A stretch of DNA of 38,452 bases, taken from contig CAYNEM010000020.1 in NCBI GenBank assembly GCA_964396265.1, positions 1 through 38,452 of the forward strand, read 5' to 3'. How positions within the stretch are numbered: position 1 is the first letter of the stretch; the number at the start of each line of letters is the position of its first letter. The notes under the pieces were generated by a model, which did no database searches, had not been told where the DNA came from, and worked only from the letters and a program-made list of their open reading frames with translations. Shown in pieces: positions 1 through 7,404 of this stretch. This DNA is from EA-27 sp964396265. GTDB taxonomy: Archaea; Thermoplasmatota; Thermoplasmata; RBG-16-68-12; EA-27. The translations under genes were made by a program, and so were the position numbers.

Positions 1-152
1 CCGCACCCGAGGTCCAGCACGCGCGATGCCGGCGGCAGCAAGGACGCGAAGAGCAGCGTCTCGGGCCACGGATGCGTTCGGGACACATCGAACTCTTCCG
101 CGATGTCGTCGAACGCTGCCGCGATCTGCGCGCGGGTCGGCACGCCGGGCAC
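1..152 (-). CDS. SAM-dependent methyltransferase, Trm9/ALKBH8-like (partial, C-terminus outside window)
   Basis: Only the first ~50 residues are inside the window; the gene runs off the left edge. The N-terminus reads AQIAAAFDDIAEEFD followed by RTHPWPE, then the SAM-binding motif I VLDLGCG at the edge. The pattern 'IAxxFDxxRxxPWPE' just before motif I is typical of the Trm9/ALKBH8-type class I methyltransferases that modify wobble uridines in tRNA. In-frame starts are TTG at 170, GTG at 152 and GTG at 143; 152 is a compromise that gives about 40 residues before motif I. It begins two to twenty bases after the stop of the upstream nicotinate phosphoribosyltransferase, so the two are probably one transcript. 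The fold is secure; the tRNA substrate is inference from the N-terminal motif. Confidence 0.75.
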   Translation of the reverse strand, partial: MPGVPTRAQIAAAFDDIAEEFDVSRTHPWPETLLFASLLPPASRVLDLGC

Positions 153-171
153 AGACGCGTCGCGGGTCAAA

Positions 172-1350
172 TCACTTCGCGAACGAGACCTTCTCCAGCT
201 GACGGAGGGTGTACTCGCGGATCGCGTCGACCTTCGGCAGGTCCTCCACGATCTTCCCTTTGGAGAGCCACTTCCGGAACATGGGTCGCATCGTTCCGCC
301 GCAGGTCGGGCACGTCTCCGTGTTCACCTCGATCGTGAGATCCGCCTCACAGCGGTACACGTCCTTCCGCCCGCCGAACTTGCCGCGCTTGGCGACGGGC
401 TTGCCCTCGACCTCGATGAGGTCGAACGCGAAATCGATGCTCGGGGCGTTGCTCAGGCTCGTACCCACGCCGAAGCCCTCCGCGCCCGCCTCCACGAGCG
501 ACGGGATGGACCTCTCGTCAAGCCCGCCGCTCACGTAGATCTTCACGTTCCGGTGCCCGCGCAGGTCGAGCTCCCACCGCACCTCGCGGACGATGTTCGC
601 GAAGTTTCCGCGGCGGGAAGAGGGCGTGTCGAGCCGCACCCCGGCAAGCTCGGGGATCGCGTCGAGGGCCGCCAGCGTCTCCGCCTTCTCGTCCCAGTAC
701 GTGTCGACGAGGGCGATCCGCGGCACGTCCTTCCGGAGGTGCTTGTGCATGGCGGTGAACGCTTCCTTCGGCCCGCCGAGGATGATCGTGAGGGCGTGGG
801 GCATCGTGCCCACGGGCTCCTTCCCCAGGAGTTCGCCGCCGAGCGGCGTCGTGATCGCGTCGAGCCCACCGATGTAGACGGACCGCTCGATCATCGGTGC
901 GAGCGCGGGGTGCATGCGGCGGATCCCAAAGCTGATCACGCGCCGGTCGCCCGCGACCTTCCGGACGCGGCTCGCCTTCGTCGCGATGCCGGAAGCCTGA
1001 CAGATGAAACCGAGCACGGGCGTCTCGTAGATAGCGAACTCCGCGTAGGGGCCCTCGATCGTCATGATCGGCACGGGGACGCCACGCGCCGTCCGTGGGC
1101 GGAAGACCGTGCCCTCGGGCGCGGCCCACACGGAGACCTCGCGACCCTCGAGCAGGTGCACGGCCTCCTCCAGGCCGGCGAACACACCCCACTCCCAGTC
1201 CTGCGGGAGGCTAGGCGCCGTGAACTCCCCGTGGACGCGAGTCCGCTCCTTGCCCTCCTTCTCGAGGATCTCAAGGGTGCGGAAGAAATAGATGTCGCTC
1301 GTCCGCCCCTTGCGGATGTCGTCCTCGCTGGCGATATGAAACCGGGACAC
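172..1350 (-). CDS. nicotinate phosphoribosyltransferase
   Basis: Converts nicotinate and PRPP to nicotinate mononucleotide in NAD salvage (cytosol). Recognised motifs: ASEDDIRKG at the N-terminus, FGIRRMHPA, LDTPSSRRGNF, VSGGLDE and FGVGTSLS, all in the order of the archaeal Thermoplasma-type enzyme. The C-terminal zinc knuckle of that family looks altered: the second half CPTCGG is present, but the first half has one cysteine only (RCEAD). The open frame extends to ATG 1449 and has an ATG at 1389, but the codons between 1350 and 1449 include several rare here (gta, cga, aga), and GTG 1350 gives the usual family N-terminus. Length 392 residues is normal. The following Trm9-like methyltransferase starts almost at its stop codon. 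Confidence 0.93.
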   Translation of the reverse strand: MSRFHIASEDDIRKGRTSDIYFFRTLEILEKEGKERTRVHGEFTAPSLPQDWEWGVFAGLEEAVHLLEGREVSVWAAPEGTVFRPRTARGVPVPIMTIEGPYAEFAIYETPVLGFICQASGIATKASRVRKVAGDRRVISFGIRRMHPALAPMIERSVYIGGLDAITTPLGGELLGKEPVGTMPHALTIILGGPKEAFTAMHKHLRKDVPRIALVDTYWDEKAETLAALDAIPELAGVRLDTPSSRRGNFANIVREVRWELDLRGHRNVKIYVSGGLDERSIPSLVEAGAEGFGVGTSLSNAPSIDFAFDLIEVEGKPVAKRGKFGGRKDVYRCEADLTIEVNTETCPTCGGTMRPMFRKWLSKGKIVEDLPKVDAIREYTLRQLEKVSFAK

Positions 1351-1503
1351 CGCGTCGCCTCTCAGTCGGCTGACTACTCCAAACTCCATATGAACGTATC
1401 CTTCCCCGGGTCGTGGGGACAGCCGCAGCCGGTACCGACCAAGGTTCATCCTCTGGGAGAAGGACGGTCAAGATTTCGCGGGCCCACAAAGAGAGTTTCA
1501 TAA

Positions 1504-1510
1504 CTTTAAA
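1504..1510 (+). promoter_or_regulatory. TATA-like box for the aminotransferase
   Basis: CTTTAAA in otherwise GC-rich DNA, centred 28 bases before GTG 1535. This spacing supports 1535 rather than GTG 1511 as the start, with a leaderless transcript. TTTAAA is self-complementary, so it might also serve the opposite-strand gene. Confidence 0.55.
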
Positions 1511-1534
1511 GTGGGCGGACCCTTTCTATCCGAC

Positions 1535-2626
1535 GTGCAGTTCCCGGATTTTGAGCTCCTCCACTGGTTCGAGGAGACGGCCGAAGGCTACATCCACATC
1601 TCCCACAGCGAGATGCTCGGCTTCCGGTTCTCCGAGTTCCGGACGCCGCTCCCGGACCTGGATCTCGGCCAGGCGACGCCCCGGGGCAGTCCGAGGCTCC
1701 GTTCCCTGATCGGTGCGCAGCACCGCGTGTGGCCGGACGGCGTCCTCGTATGCAACGGCGCCTCAGAGGCGAACTTCCTCGTGCACGCGGCGCTCGTCGG
1801 CCCCGGGGACCAGGTCCTCGCGGAACTTCCGCTGTACCCGCCGCTCGCTCACGCGCCGATGGGGTTCGGGGCGACCGTGACGCGGGTCCCCCGACTGCCC
1901 GACGAGAGGTGGCGGCTCGACCTCGAGGCGCTCGAGAAGGCGATCACCGCGAAGACCAAGCTCGTCGTGCTGACGAACCTGAACAACCCCACGGCCGCGC
2001 CCCTCGTCGAACGCGACCTGAAGCAACTCGCGAACCTTGCCGAGGCGCACGGTTTCTACGTGCACGTCGACGAGACGTTCCGCGACCTGGGATTCGAAGA
2101 GACGCCGCCGACCGGCGCACAATTCGGCAAACGGTTCGTTGTCACCTCCACGCTCACGAAGGTGTACGGCCTCGGAGGGCTGCGCATCGGATGGGTCGTC
2201 GCGGACCCCGAGGTCCTCGAGCGGATCAAGGGGGTGAAGGACTACACCTCCGTGTGTCCGAGCGGGGTTTCCGAGGAGCTTGCGGCCTGGGCCCTGGAGC
2301 GCAGAGGGATGTTCCTCGAACGCGCGGCGGCGATCGTCAAGGACAACCGCAAGGTCGTGCACGCATGGCTGGAACGGAACCCGAAGGTCGAATGCGTCCT
2401 CCCCTCGAACGGGAACCTATGTTTTCCGAAGCTCCCCGTGAACGTGGACACGCTCGCGACTCGGCTGAGAGAGCAGTACAAGGTCGCCATCGCCGCCGGG
2501 AGGTTCTTCGGCATGCCGGAGCACTTCCGCCTTGGGCTCGGCGGGCGCACGGCGGATCTCGAGAAGGGGCTGATGCTACTCGACATGGCGATGGGCGGCC
2601 TCGCGCGTGCGAAGCCGAAGACGTGA
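1535..2626 (+). CDS. class I/II PLP-dependent aminotransferase
   Basis: Fold-type I aminotransferase, 363 residues from GTG 1535. Seen: NLNNPTAAP (substrate/PLP contact), HVDETFRDL (the PLP-ring aspartate region), and LTKVYGLGGLRIGW, the SxSKxxGxxGxRxG motif containing the Schiff-base lysine. The N-terminus QFPDFELLHWF resembles archaeal aspartate/aromatic-type aminotransferases, but the amino donor cannot be read from sequence. A longer start at GTG 1511 is possible; the TATA box at 1504-1510 would then sit directly on the start, which argues against it. It faces the small ORF on the other strand tail to tail, their stop codons abutting in TGATCA. With glutamate dehydrogenase and proline dehydrogenase elsewhere in the window it fits amino-acid catabolism. 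Confidence 0.9.
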   Translation: MQFPDFELLHWFEETAEGYIHISHSEMLGFRFSEFRTPLPDLDLGQATPRGSPRLRSLIGAQHRVWPDGVLVCNGASEANFLVHAALVGPGDQVLAELPLYPPLAHAPMGFGATVTRVPRLPDERWRLDLEALEKAITAKTKLVVLTNLNNPTAAPLVERDLKQLANLAEAHGFYVHVDETFRDLGFEETPPTGAQFGKRFVVTSTLTKVYGLGGLRIGWVVADPEVLERIKGVKDYTSVCPSGVSEELAAWALERRGMFLERAAAIVKDNRKVVHAWLERNPKVECVLPSNGNLCFPKLPVNVDTLATRLREQYKVAIAAGRFFGMPEHFRLGLGGRTADLEKGLMLLDMAMGGLARAKPKT

Positions 2627-2869
2627 TCACCGGGTTCTCGGCTCGTGTTCCGGGACGTCGTATCCGAAACGATCCGCCAGCTCTCGAAACAGGTCCCAGA
2701 GGGCGACGCCGAATACCCGCCGCACGTTGTCCTCCGTCATCGCGATCGTCCTTCGCGTGGCGGGCCTCCGCTCGAGGATGTCGTCAATCTGACGAGTGAG
2801 CTCCTCCACGAGTGGCCGTTCGGGGGTGGCCAAGACAAGACCCGGCTTGACACGGCCGCCCGGGTACAA
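2627..2869 (-). CDS. hypothetical 80-residue protein downstream of mutY
   Basis: No family recognised. The product is charged and mostly helical in appearance, with an amphipathic C-terminal half (VRRVFGVALWDLFRELADRF). The start is TTG 2869, nine bases after the mutY stop, preceded by GAGG four bases upstream, a possible ribosome site. A run of six T on the same strand overlaps this spacer and could instead end the mutY transcript. Its stop abuts that of the aminotransferase. It is supported by the absence of any competing frame and by protein-like composition; no function is offered. Confidence 0.5.
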   Translation of the reverse strand: MYPGGRVKPGLVLATPERPLVEELTRQIDDILERRPATRRTIAMTEDNVRRVFGVALWDLFRELADRFGYDVPEHEPRTR

Positions 2870-2873
2870 AAAA
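2868..2873 (-). terminator. possible oligo-T terminator after mutY
   Basis: Six consecutive T on the minus strand a few bases past the mutY stop, the longest T run between genes in this region. Archaeal transcription can end at oligo-T tracts without a hairpin. It also lies in the spacer between GAGG and the TTG start of the next ORF, so the role is ambiguous. Confidence 0.3.
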
Positions 2874-2878
2874 CCTCG

Positions 2879-3925
2879 CTAGGACCTCGCACGCGAGAGC
2901 AGGCGTCGGTGGAGCGGGACGACCGGAATCCCCAGGAGGCGACCCTCGGGTATCCACTCTGCCCCGGTCGGATCGCCCTCGGCCTCGCCCACGAACGCGG
3001 TCCCCCGCCAGAGGAGATGGCTAAACGCGTGGCGCACGGGCGCAAGGACCGCCAAATACGGCGCGTCGACCCCCACGGATCGCAGGTACCTTCGCGCCGC
3101 CGCCTCCTCCGATTCGCGGGCCTCCCGTCTGCCGCCTGGGAGCGCGTACAAACCTTCGTGGAGGCCATCTAAGCGACGCGCGAGAAGCACGGAGTCCCCC
3201 CTTCGGGCAACGACGAAGACGACGGGCACGATCGGGACCTCCCGCTTCGCGGGCGCCCGCGGAAGCTCGTGCTGGACGCCCGCCGCGAACGCCACGCACT
3301 CGGAGGAGACTGGGCAGGAGCCGCACCGGGGCGCCTTCGGGAGGCACGTGGTCGCGCCCAGCTCCATCAGGGCCTGGTTCCACTCCCCGGGCGACGACCG
3401 AGGGACGTATCCCGTCGCCAGCGCAAGAATCCGGCGCTTGCCCACCCCCTGGGAAAGGTCGTCCTCGATCCGGTGCATGCGGGCGAGGACCCTGGCCGCG
3501 TTCCCATCAACTGCGGGCACCCGCAACCCGAACGCGATGCTCCCCACGGCGCCAGCAGTGTAGTCCCCGACTCCCGGCAGCGAACGCAGGTCCTCGAAGT
3601 CCGAGGGCACCTGGCTCTTGTAGCGTTCGACGATCATCTTGGCGGAGCGGTGAAGGTTCCGGGCGCGGCGGTAGAACCCCAAGCCCTCCCACGCGCGGAG
3701 CACGTCGGCCTCCTTTGCAGCCGCCAAGTCGCGAACGGTCGGGAAGGCCGCAAGGAAACGTTCGTAATAGGGAACACCCGCCTTCACGCGGGTCCTCTGC
3801 AGGAGAACCTCCGCAACGAGGATCGCGTACGGGTCCCGCGTGCGGCGGAAGGGGAGATCGCGCTTCTGTCTCCGGTACCACGCGAGGAGCTTCCGGCGCA
3901 TCGCCGCGCGGTCCGGCTCGACCAC
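2879..3925 (-). CDS. mutY: A/G-specific adenine glycosylase MutY
   Basis: Removes adenine mispaired with 8-oxoguanine. Seen in order: AEVLLQRTR with catalytic Glu39; helix-hairpin-helix SLPGVGDYTAGA at about 115-125, with a Tyr after GD as in the Bacillus enzyme; VDGNAARVLAR with catalytic Asp140; iron-sulfur loop Cys194-x6-Cys201-x2-Cys204-x5-Cys210; and a C-terminal Nudix-like 8-oxoG reader domain (ALPGGRREARE), which lacks a full Nudix box as usual in MutY. Length 348 is typical. Start GTG 3925 is 26 bases from the shared AT tract at 3946-3955, so the mRNA is probably leaderless. It diverges from the MutT-like gene with only 50 bases between starts. Confidence 0.95.
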   Translation of the reverse strand: MVEPDRAAMRRKLLAWYRRQKRDLPFRRTRDPYAILVAEVLLQRTRVKAGVPYYERFLAAFPTVRDLAAAKEADVLRAWEGLGFYRRARNLHRSAKMIVERYKSQVPSDFEDLRSLPGVGDYTAGAVGSIAFGLRVPAVDGNAARVLARMHRIEDDLSQGVGKRRILALATGYVPRSSPGEWNQALMELGATTCLPKAPRCGSCPVSSECVAFAAGVQHELPRAPAKREVPIVPVVFVVARRGDSVLLARRLDGLHEGLYALPGGRREARESEEAAARRYLRSVGVDAPYLAVLAPVRHAFSHLLWRGTAFVGEAEGDPTGAEWIPEGRLLGIPVVPLHRRLLSRARS

Positions 3926-3945
3926 AACGAAGCAACGGCGCGCCG

Positions 3946-3955
3946 GTACTTAACC
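3946..3955. promoter_or_regulatory. shared divergent promoter of mutY and the MutT-like gene
   Basis: GTACTTAACC is the only AT-rich tract in the 50 bases between the two starts. Its centre lies about 26 bases from GTG 3925 (minus strand) and 25 bases from GTG 3976 (plus strand), so one element can serve as the TATA box in both directions. Confidence 0.6.
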
Positions 3956-3975
3956 CGGGGCGCCGATAGCAGCCC

Positions 3976-4395
3976 GTGGACCCACGCGTTCCCATCCCCG
4001 TGGTCGTCGCAATCCTCCTGAACCGACACCGCGTGTTCATGGTCCGCCGTGCGCGGACGCGACGGCTGCCGAACCGTTGGGAATTCCCTGGCGGCAAGGT
4101 CGAGACGGGAGAGCGCCCTCAGGCCGCGTTGCGGCGGGAGCTACGCGAGGAGCTCGGCATGCGCGTCGGCCGTCTGGCGCTGTTCAGCGCCTGTTCCGCC
4201 GTGTACGAGTTCCCCGAGGGATCCGAACACTACGTGCTCCTCGCGTATCGCGTGGGCGTCCGGGTGGGACCGTGGTGCCGTCGGGGCCGATGGATGGACG
4301 CGAAGTCCCTCCTCCGTGTGTCCATCGTCGAGGGGTCTCGGCCCCTCGTCTCCGACCTCGTCGCGGCGGGGCTCGTGGGCCCCAGCCCAGGTTAG
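3976..4395 (+). CDS. Nudix hydrolase, MutT-like
   Basis: A 139-residue single-domain Nudix protein. The complete box GX5EX7REUXEEXGU is present: Gly40, Glu46, Arg54-Glu55-Leu56, Glu58-Glu59, Gly61. The preceding NRWEFPGGK is the form found in MutT/8-oxo-dGTP diphosphatases (RWEFPGGK), so cleansing of oxidised dGTP is the likely role. It diverges from mutY over one shared promoter, and Ogg2 lies 0.6 kb downstream on the other strand, which supports an 8-oxoguanine function. GTG 3976 is the only start compatible with the promoter. Other Nudix substrates cannot be excluded. Confidence 0.9.
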   Translation: MDPRVPIPVVVAILLNRHRVFMVRRARTRRLPNRWEFPGGKVETGERPQAALRRELREELGMRVGRLALFSACSAVYEFPEGSEHYVLLAYRVGVRVGPWCRRGRWMDAKSLLRVSIVEGSRPLVSDLVAAGLVGPSPG

Positions 4396-4437
4396 ACGGC
4401 GGCTCGGGCGAGAACAGCCCGTACGGATCACTTCGAA

Positions 4438-4445
4438 GGCTTATC
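4438..4445 (+). promoter_or_regulatory. TATA-like box for the blue-copper protein
   Basis: GGCTTATC centred 27 bases before ATG 4469, indicating a leaderless transcript and fixing the start of the gene inside a much longer open frame. Confidence 0.55.
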
Positions 4446-4468
4446 TGCCGGCGTGCGCTTACATACCC

Positions 4469-4954
4469 ATGGTGGGCATTCGCGCCTGGGCCGTGGCGGC
4501 GCTTGGCGTCCTCCCGGTCCTCCTCGCCCCATATGCAGAGGCGCAACCCGTGGACCTCGCAATCGAGCTGTTCGAGTGGGGCCTATCGCCGCAGGAGCTC
4601 CGCGTGGCGCCTGGCGAGGAGATCCACATCCGGCTGCACAACAACGGCACGGTCGCCCACAACTTCGTCATCGAGGACCACGTGAACTACGATCCGCTCA
4701 TCGCCTCGGGCGGTCAGGCGAACGTCTTCTTCATCGCGGGCACCGCGGGGACCTTTCCGATGTACTGCGCGGTACCGGGCCACCGCCAGCTCGGGATCGA
4801 GGGAACGTTCGTGGTCAACCAGACGCAGACAGATCCGCAGACGCTGCCCGTCGATATGACGCCGGTGGTCGTGGTCGCCCTTGTCTCCGTGGCTGCCGCC
4901 ACCGCGGTCGTCATCCTCCTACGCTTCCGTCGGCGTTCGGACGGTTCCCCTTAG
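4469..4954 (+). CDS. membrane-anchored blue-copper (plastocyanin-like) protein with Ile at the axial position
   Basis: 161 residues: signal peptide (about 1-25), one cupredoxin domain (about 28-118), and a C-terminal membrane helix (about 131-151) ending in RFRRR, so the copper domain faces outside. Ligands seen: His64 in TVAHNFVIED, and Cys100 and His105 in YCAVPGHRQLGIEG. The residue where the axial Met normally sits, five after the second His, is Ile110; a Met is found at the same place in the CoxB domain of this window (GHRELGMEA). Loss of the axial ligand is known in some blue-copper sites and usually raises the potential. Probable role: electron carrier on the outer membrane face. Start fixed by the TATA box at 4438-4445. 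Confidence 0.88.
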   Translation: MVGIRAWAVAALGVLPVLLAPYAEAQPVDLAIELFEWGLSPQELRVAPGEEIHIRLHNNGTVAHNFVIEDHVNYDPLIASGGQANVFFIAGTAGTFPMYCAVPGHRQLGIEGTFVVNQTQTDPQTLPVDMTPVVVVALVSVAAATAVVILLRFRRRSDGSP

Positions 4955-4972
4955 CCCGAGGCGGCAGACCCG

Positions 4973-5620
4973 TCACTTGAACACCTCGCCGGTCTCCCGG
5001 CTCCAGAACAGGAGGTCCAGCGCCGCCATCGGAATTCGGACCTCCTCCGCGAACCGCCGCACCCGCTCCTCGATCCCGAGGTACCGCGCTCGCGGGAGGG
5101 TGTCCGGAATCGAGCGCAGCACCGCGTGGCGGCGGAGGTTCTTCAGCACGTGCCGGTCGAGGATCGCGAGATCCTCCCCGCGACCTACGTTCCGAAGGTA
5201 GTGGCTGGCCTCCTTGTATCCGAACCCATCGATCTCGCCCACGAGCCACTCCCGCGCATCGACGGCGATGTGGAGGGTGTCGAGCTTGCGTCGGAACGCT
5301 CCGGGGTCCTCGACGAAACGCCCCCGGGCCGAGACCAGCCATGCGGCCTTGTGGTTGTGGAACCGTACGTGGCGGCGGAGGACCGCGGCGATCTCTGCAG
5401 GAGTCCCGCGCCAATCGAGACCGGATGCGGCGAGTTCCCGGACCGCGCCATCGGACCTGCGTGCGCTTGTCTGAACCGCGAAGAGACAGAACGTGAGCTC
5501 GGAGAACAACCGCTCGTCCGTCGCGTTCCTCAGACGGCGGAATTCCGCAAGCCTTCGATCGATGTCCCCGCGCAGGCGTCGCCAGTCCGCGCGCAGCTCG
5601 TCGAGATGACGATATTCCAT
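4973..5620 (-). CDS. 8-oxoguanine DNA glycosylase/AP lyase, Ogg2 family
   Basis: Excises 8-oxoguanine from DNA and nicks the abasic site. Seen: ELTFCLFAVQTSAR near the N-terminus, HVRFHNHKAAW, and the catalytic block DGFGYKEASHYLRNVG followed by LAILDRHVLK, with Lys136 as the nucleophile and Asp155 as the catalytic acid. The chain ends in Lys (GEVFK), and a C-terminal lysine is the 8-oxoG-sensing residue known for the archaeal Ogg2 family. Length 215 is typical. Its start is three bases from the stop of the leucyl aminopeptidase, suggesting one transcript with it. Together with mutY and the MutT-like gene it completes an 8-oxoguanine repair set within 2.7 kb. Confidence 0.93.
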   Translation of the reverse strand: MEYRHLDELRADWRRLRGDIDRRLAEFRRLRNATDERLFSELTFCLFAVQTSARRSDGAVRELAASGLDWRGTPAEIAAVLRRHVRFHNHKAAWLVSARGRFVEDPGAFRRKLDTLHIAVDAREWLVGEIDGFGYKEASHYLRNVGRGEDLAILDRHVLKNLRRHAVLRSIPDTLPRARYLGIEERVRRFAEEVRIPMAALDLLFWSRETGEVFK

Positions 5621-5623
5621 CCC

Positions 5624-7156
5624 TCACGCCGCCGCCCAATCGCGCAGCATGCGGACCAACGTCCGCACGGGCACGCCGGTCGCTCCCTTCGGGTAATACT
5701 CCTTCTTCGGGGAGTCCGCCCCGCCATCGTTCCACACCGGCCCCGCGATGTCCAAGTGGACCCACGGACGGCCGTCCGTGAACGTCTCCAGGAACTTGCC
5801 GGCGGTGATCGCGCCCGCGGCCCTGCCGCCGACGTTCTTCACGTCCGCAAAGTCGCTCTTGATCTGGTCTGCGTACTCCGCGAACAGAGGGAGCTCCCAC
5901 GCGCGCTCGCCAACGGCCTGAGACGCGTCGAGCACGCGTCGCGCGAGCTTCCGGTCCGTGCCCATGACCGCGAACGTCTTCTTCCCGAGGGCGAACACGG
6001 CCGCGCCCGTGAGCGTCGCGACGTCGATCAGGACCTGCGGGTCGCGCAGCAGCGCGTAGCCGATCCCGTCCGCGAGGACGAGGCGACCCTCCGCGTCGGT
6101 GTTGAGCACCTCGATCGTCTTCCCGCTGATCGTCCGGACGATGTCTCCGGGCTTCTGCGCGTTCCCCCCGGGCATGTTCTCCGTGAGCGGCGCGATCCCG
6201 AGGACGTTGAGGTGCAGCTTGAACTCCGCGCACGCGCGGAGCGTCGCGAACACCGTGGCGGCGCCCGCCATGTCGTACTTCATCTCCCACATCGGGCCGA
6301 GCATCCCATCCTGGGGCTTCAGGGAAATGCCGCCGGTGTCGAACGTGATCCCCTTGCCGACGAATGCGATCGGTTTCTGCGTCTTGGGGCCGCCGCGCCA
6401 CTCGAGCACGACGAGTCGCGGCGGCTGCGCGCTCCCCTTCGCGACCCCCCAGAACGCCCCCATGCCCGCCTCCTGGATCTGCTTCTCGTCGAGCACCGTG
6501 CACGTGAGGCCGACCTGCTTCGCCATGGCCTCGCACTGTCCCGCGAGCTGGCGGGGCGTCTTGTCGTTGCTCGGCGCGTTGACCATGTCCCGTGCCATGG
6601 ACACGGCGTCGGCGGTCACGCGCGCGACGGACGCGGCCTTGTCGATCGTTCGCACGTCGCCGCGCTCTAGTGTGACCAACATGAGCGTCTGGGGCGCGGG
6701 CTTCAGGTCCTCCTGCCTCGTCCGATAGCGGGAGAACCGGTACGCGGCGAGCAGGGAGCCCTCCACGACGGCTTCCGAGGCTTCCGCGAGATCCATACCG
6801 CCGACGCCCGCCCCGTGGACGATCGTCGAGAGGCTGGTCAGCCCGAGCTTGCTCGCCTTGTTCACCGCCTTGGCGGACGCTTGACGGATGCGGTCGAGCG
6901 TGAACCCGTTCCGCGTCCCTAGGCCCACGACGAACACACGGGTCGCGGGCATCTTGCCGAAGGTCGGGAGGACGAGGATCTCCCGGAACTTCCCCTTGAG
7001 ATCTCCGGACGCGATCAGCTGTGAGATCGCCCCACCCATCGCTTTGTCGACGGCGCCGGTTGCGCCGCCTGGCTTCGTGATTCCTTCGAACAGATTTACA
7101 ACGACCGCCTCATCCTTCCAAGCGGCGATGTCTCCGACCGCGGCCCGAACGTCCAT
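5624..7156 (-). CDS. pepA: leucyl aminopeptidase, M17 family
   Basis: Dinuclear metal exopeptidase that removes N-terminal residues from peptides in the cytosol. Seen: VGKGITFDTGGISLKP with the metal-binding Lys and Asp, the M17 signature NTDAEGRLVLADG, and downstream LTGAAVFALG. N-terminal ~170 residues form the family's non-catalytic domain. Length 510 is normal. The ATG at 7156 is preceded by a TATA-like CGTATTTC (minus strand GAAATACG) about 35 bases upstream. Ogg2 follows three bases after its stop. With the M29-like enzyme, proline dehydrogenase and glutamate dehydrogenase it fits a peptide-using metabolism. Confidence 0.95.
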   Translation of the reverse strand: MDVRAAVGDIAAWKDEAVVVNLFEGITKPGGATGAVDKAMGGAISQLIASGDLKGKFREILVLPTFGKMPATRVFVVGLGTRNGFTLDRIRQASAKAVNKASKLGLTSLSTIVHGAGVGGMDLAEASEAVVEGSLLAAYRFSRYRTRQEDLKPAPQTLMLVTLERGDVRTIDKAASVARVTADAVSMARDMVNAPSNDKTPRQLAGQCEAMAKQVGLTCTVLDEKQIQEAGMGAFWGVAKGSAQPPRLVVLEWRGGPKTQKPIAFVGKGITFDTGGISLKPQDGMLGPMWEMKYDMAGAATVFATLRACAEFKLHLNVLGIAPLTENMPGGNAQKPGDIVRTISGKTIEVLNTDAEGRLVLADGIGYALLRDPQVLIDVATLTGAAVFALGKKTFAVMGTDRKLARRVLDASQAVGERAWELPLFAEYADQIKSDFADVKNVGGRAAGAITAGKFLETFTDGRPWVHLDIAGPVWNDGGADSPKKEYYPKGATGVPVRTLVRMLRDWAAA

Positions 7157-7187
7157 CCGACTCCCAAGAGGCGCGGAACCGGAGCGA

Positions 7188-7195
7188 CGTATTTC
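7188..7195 (-). promoter_or_regulatory. TATA-like box for pepA
   Basis: GAAATACG on the minus strand, centred about 35 bases before ATG 7156, implying a leader of only a few bases. Confidence 0.45.
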
Positions 7196-7222
7196 AACGT
7201 TCGTGGACGCCGCCCGCCAGGA

Positions 7223-7393
7223 TCACTTCTGGATGCGGGACACCCAGGCGAAGAAGGCGACCCAACCCACGATCGGAAGGGCGAGGGGGGCAAGGCTCCC
7301 CATCGCGAGTTCCGCCCACATCGCGACGACCATGAGGACGAGGATGACGACCGCCCAAACCAAACCCGCCTTGAACTCGAAGGACCAGGCCAT
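7223..7393 (-). CDS. 56-residue two-helix membrane protein
   Basis: Two hydrophobic segments (about residues 11-30 and 33-53) separated by a short turn, ending in SRIQK. No family recognised. It starts at ATG 7393, 11 bases past the stop of the Urate_ox_N-like gene, so both are probably translated from one message and may form one membrane complex. It sits at the C-terminal end of a longer open frame, whose upstream part has no protein-like character. Confidence 0.65.
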   Translation of the reverse strand: MAWSFEFKAGLVWAVVILVLMVVAMWAELAMGSLAPLALPIVGWVAFFAWVSRIQK

Positions 7394-7404
7394 GCGTCTT
7401 CCTC

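Noticed and set aside
103..1503. 466-codon open frame on the plus strand
   Set aside because: It lies antisense to nicotinate phosphoribosyltransferase; its translation is rich in Arg, His and Asp with no motif. In GC-rich DNA the frame opposite a real gene often stays open.
4911..6536. 541-codon open frame on the minus strand
   Set aside because: Shifted frame of Ogg2 and pepA on the same strand; Arg/Gly-rich and without motifs.
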